Source: a bacterium
GTDB taxonomy: Bacteria; Chloroflexota; Dehalococcoidia; Tepidiformales; Tepidiformaceae
Assembly: GCA_945861295.1 (NCBI GenBank)
Contig: CAMAUF010000170.1
Coordinates: forward strand, 1-5,716
Direction of reading: 5' to 3'
DNA: 5,716 nt
A program made the position numbers and the translations under genes. The notes beneath the pieces were generated by a model that was not told where the DNA came from, searched no databases, and worked only from the letters and a program-made list of their open reading frames with translations. The stretch's first letter is position 1. The number at the start of each line of letters is the position of its first letter. Below, in pieces: positions 5,488 to 5,716 of the stretch.

Positions 5488-5716
5488 CTAACCTTCCTCC
5501 GTGGGCGCGACGGCGACGACACCGGCCGCGACGAGCGCCGCGATGCGTGCCTCATCGTAGCCCAAGACGTCCTTCAAGATGGCGGACGTATGCCCGCCGG
5601 CACGGTCGGCGCCCGCGAACGGGCCCGACGGCGTCCGCGAGAGCTTGACCGGTTGGCCAGCGACGCGCATCTCGGCGCCGCTCCAGGTCGGCAACGGCAC
5701 GACCATGCCCCGGGAG
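5488..5716 (-). CDS. CaiB/BaiF-type (family III) CoA-transferase, C-terminal fragment
   Basis: Only the last 75 codons plus one base are inside the window; the frame stays open to the right edge, so the ATG at 5706 is internal. The tail has the family III ending: a polypeptide reaching KLSRTPSGPF, then GGHTSAILKDVLGYDEARIAAL (usually GEHTxxVLxELGYxxxxIxxL) and a final GVV. Family III enzymes move CoA between acids such as formate/oxalate, carnitine or succinate/mesaconate esters through an aspartyl-CoA adduct; that Asp would lie in the missing N-terminal part. It is the first visible gene of the operon and ends 2 nt before the crotonase start. The substrate cannot be told from the fragment. 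Confidence 0.82.
   Translation of the reverse strand, partial: SRGMVVPLPTWSGAEMRVAGQPVKLSRTPSGPFAGADRAGGHTSAILKDVLGYDEARIAALVAAGVVAVAPTEEG

Noticed and set aside
4767..5555. 262-codon minus-strand ORF overlapping the crotonase gene in another frame
   Set aside because: Arg-rich shifted frame of the crotonase gene with no family similarity; the 258-residue frame has all crotonase motifs.

Overview
The window is GC-rich, densely coding bacterial DNA with G/C-heavy third codon positions and consistent GGAGG-type ribosome binding sites. The gene mix is a secreted alpha-2-macroglobulin-like protein, a J-domain protein fused to a Gly-rich polytopic membrane domain, and a CaiB-type CoA-transferase followed by a crotonase. 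This suits Chloroflexota (Thermomicrobia or Dehalococcoidia-like) or a similar high-GC lineage. That placement is a low-confidence inference; there is no rRNA or other phylogenetic marker here.

Layout. Positions 2-1651 (+) hold the C-terminal part of an alpha-2-macroglobulin-like protein whose thioester motif is absent. A 63-nt spacer with two perfect inverted repeats leads to a Gfo/Idh/MocA-type NAD(P)-dependent oxidoreductase (1715-2611, +). That gene converges on, and overlaps by 8 nt, a minus-strand gene for a membrane-anchored J-domain protein (2604-3635). Just upstream of it is a 27-codon leader ORF (3625-3708, -) with a better ribosome binding site, whose stop overlaps the J-protein start. 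From the right edge down to 3804 runs a tight minus-strand operon: CaiB/BaiF-type CoA-transferase (C-terminus only), a crotonase-fold protein, and an isocitrate lyase/PEP mutase superfamily protein. The intergenic gaps are 2 and 14 nt.

How the genes relate. The three-gene operon looks like a small CoA-thioester pathway: CoA transfer to a carboxylic acid, a crotonase reaction, then possibly C-C bond cleavage of a 2-oxo or 2-hydroxy acid. Both complete enzymes lack the textbook catalytic residues of their families (both hydratase glutamates; the lyase cysteine and several metal or active-site residues). The substrate and reaction are therefore unknown and probably not the ones automatic annotation would assign.

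The most unusual structure is in and around the J-protein gene. A 38-44 bp sequence occurs three times in direct orientation (3314-3351, 3389-3432, 3666-3709). Two copies lie in frame inside the J-protein linker and the third makes up the start of the leader ORF. The repeats flank the J-domain coding segment exactly. Collapsing the outer pair would delete 277 bp, a length that is 1 mod 3 and corrects the frame difference. It would join the leader's strong start site directly to the membrane domain. The J domain therefore looks like a cassette gained by, or removable from, a pre-existing membrane-protein gene.

No RNA genes, insertion sequences or CRISPR arrays were found, and no gene-free stretch exceeds about 100 nt.
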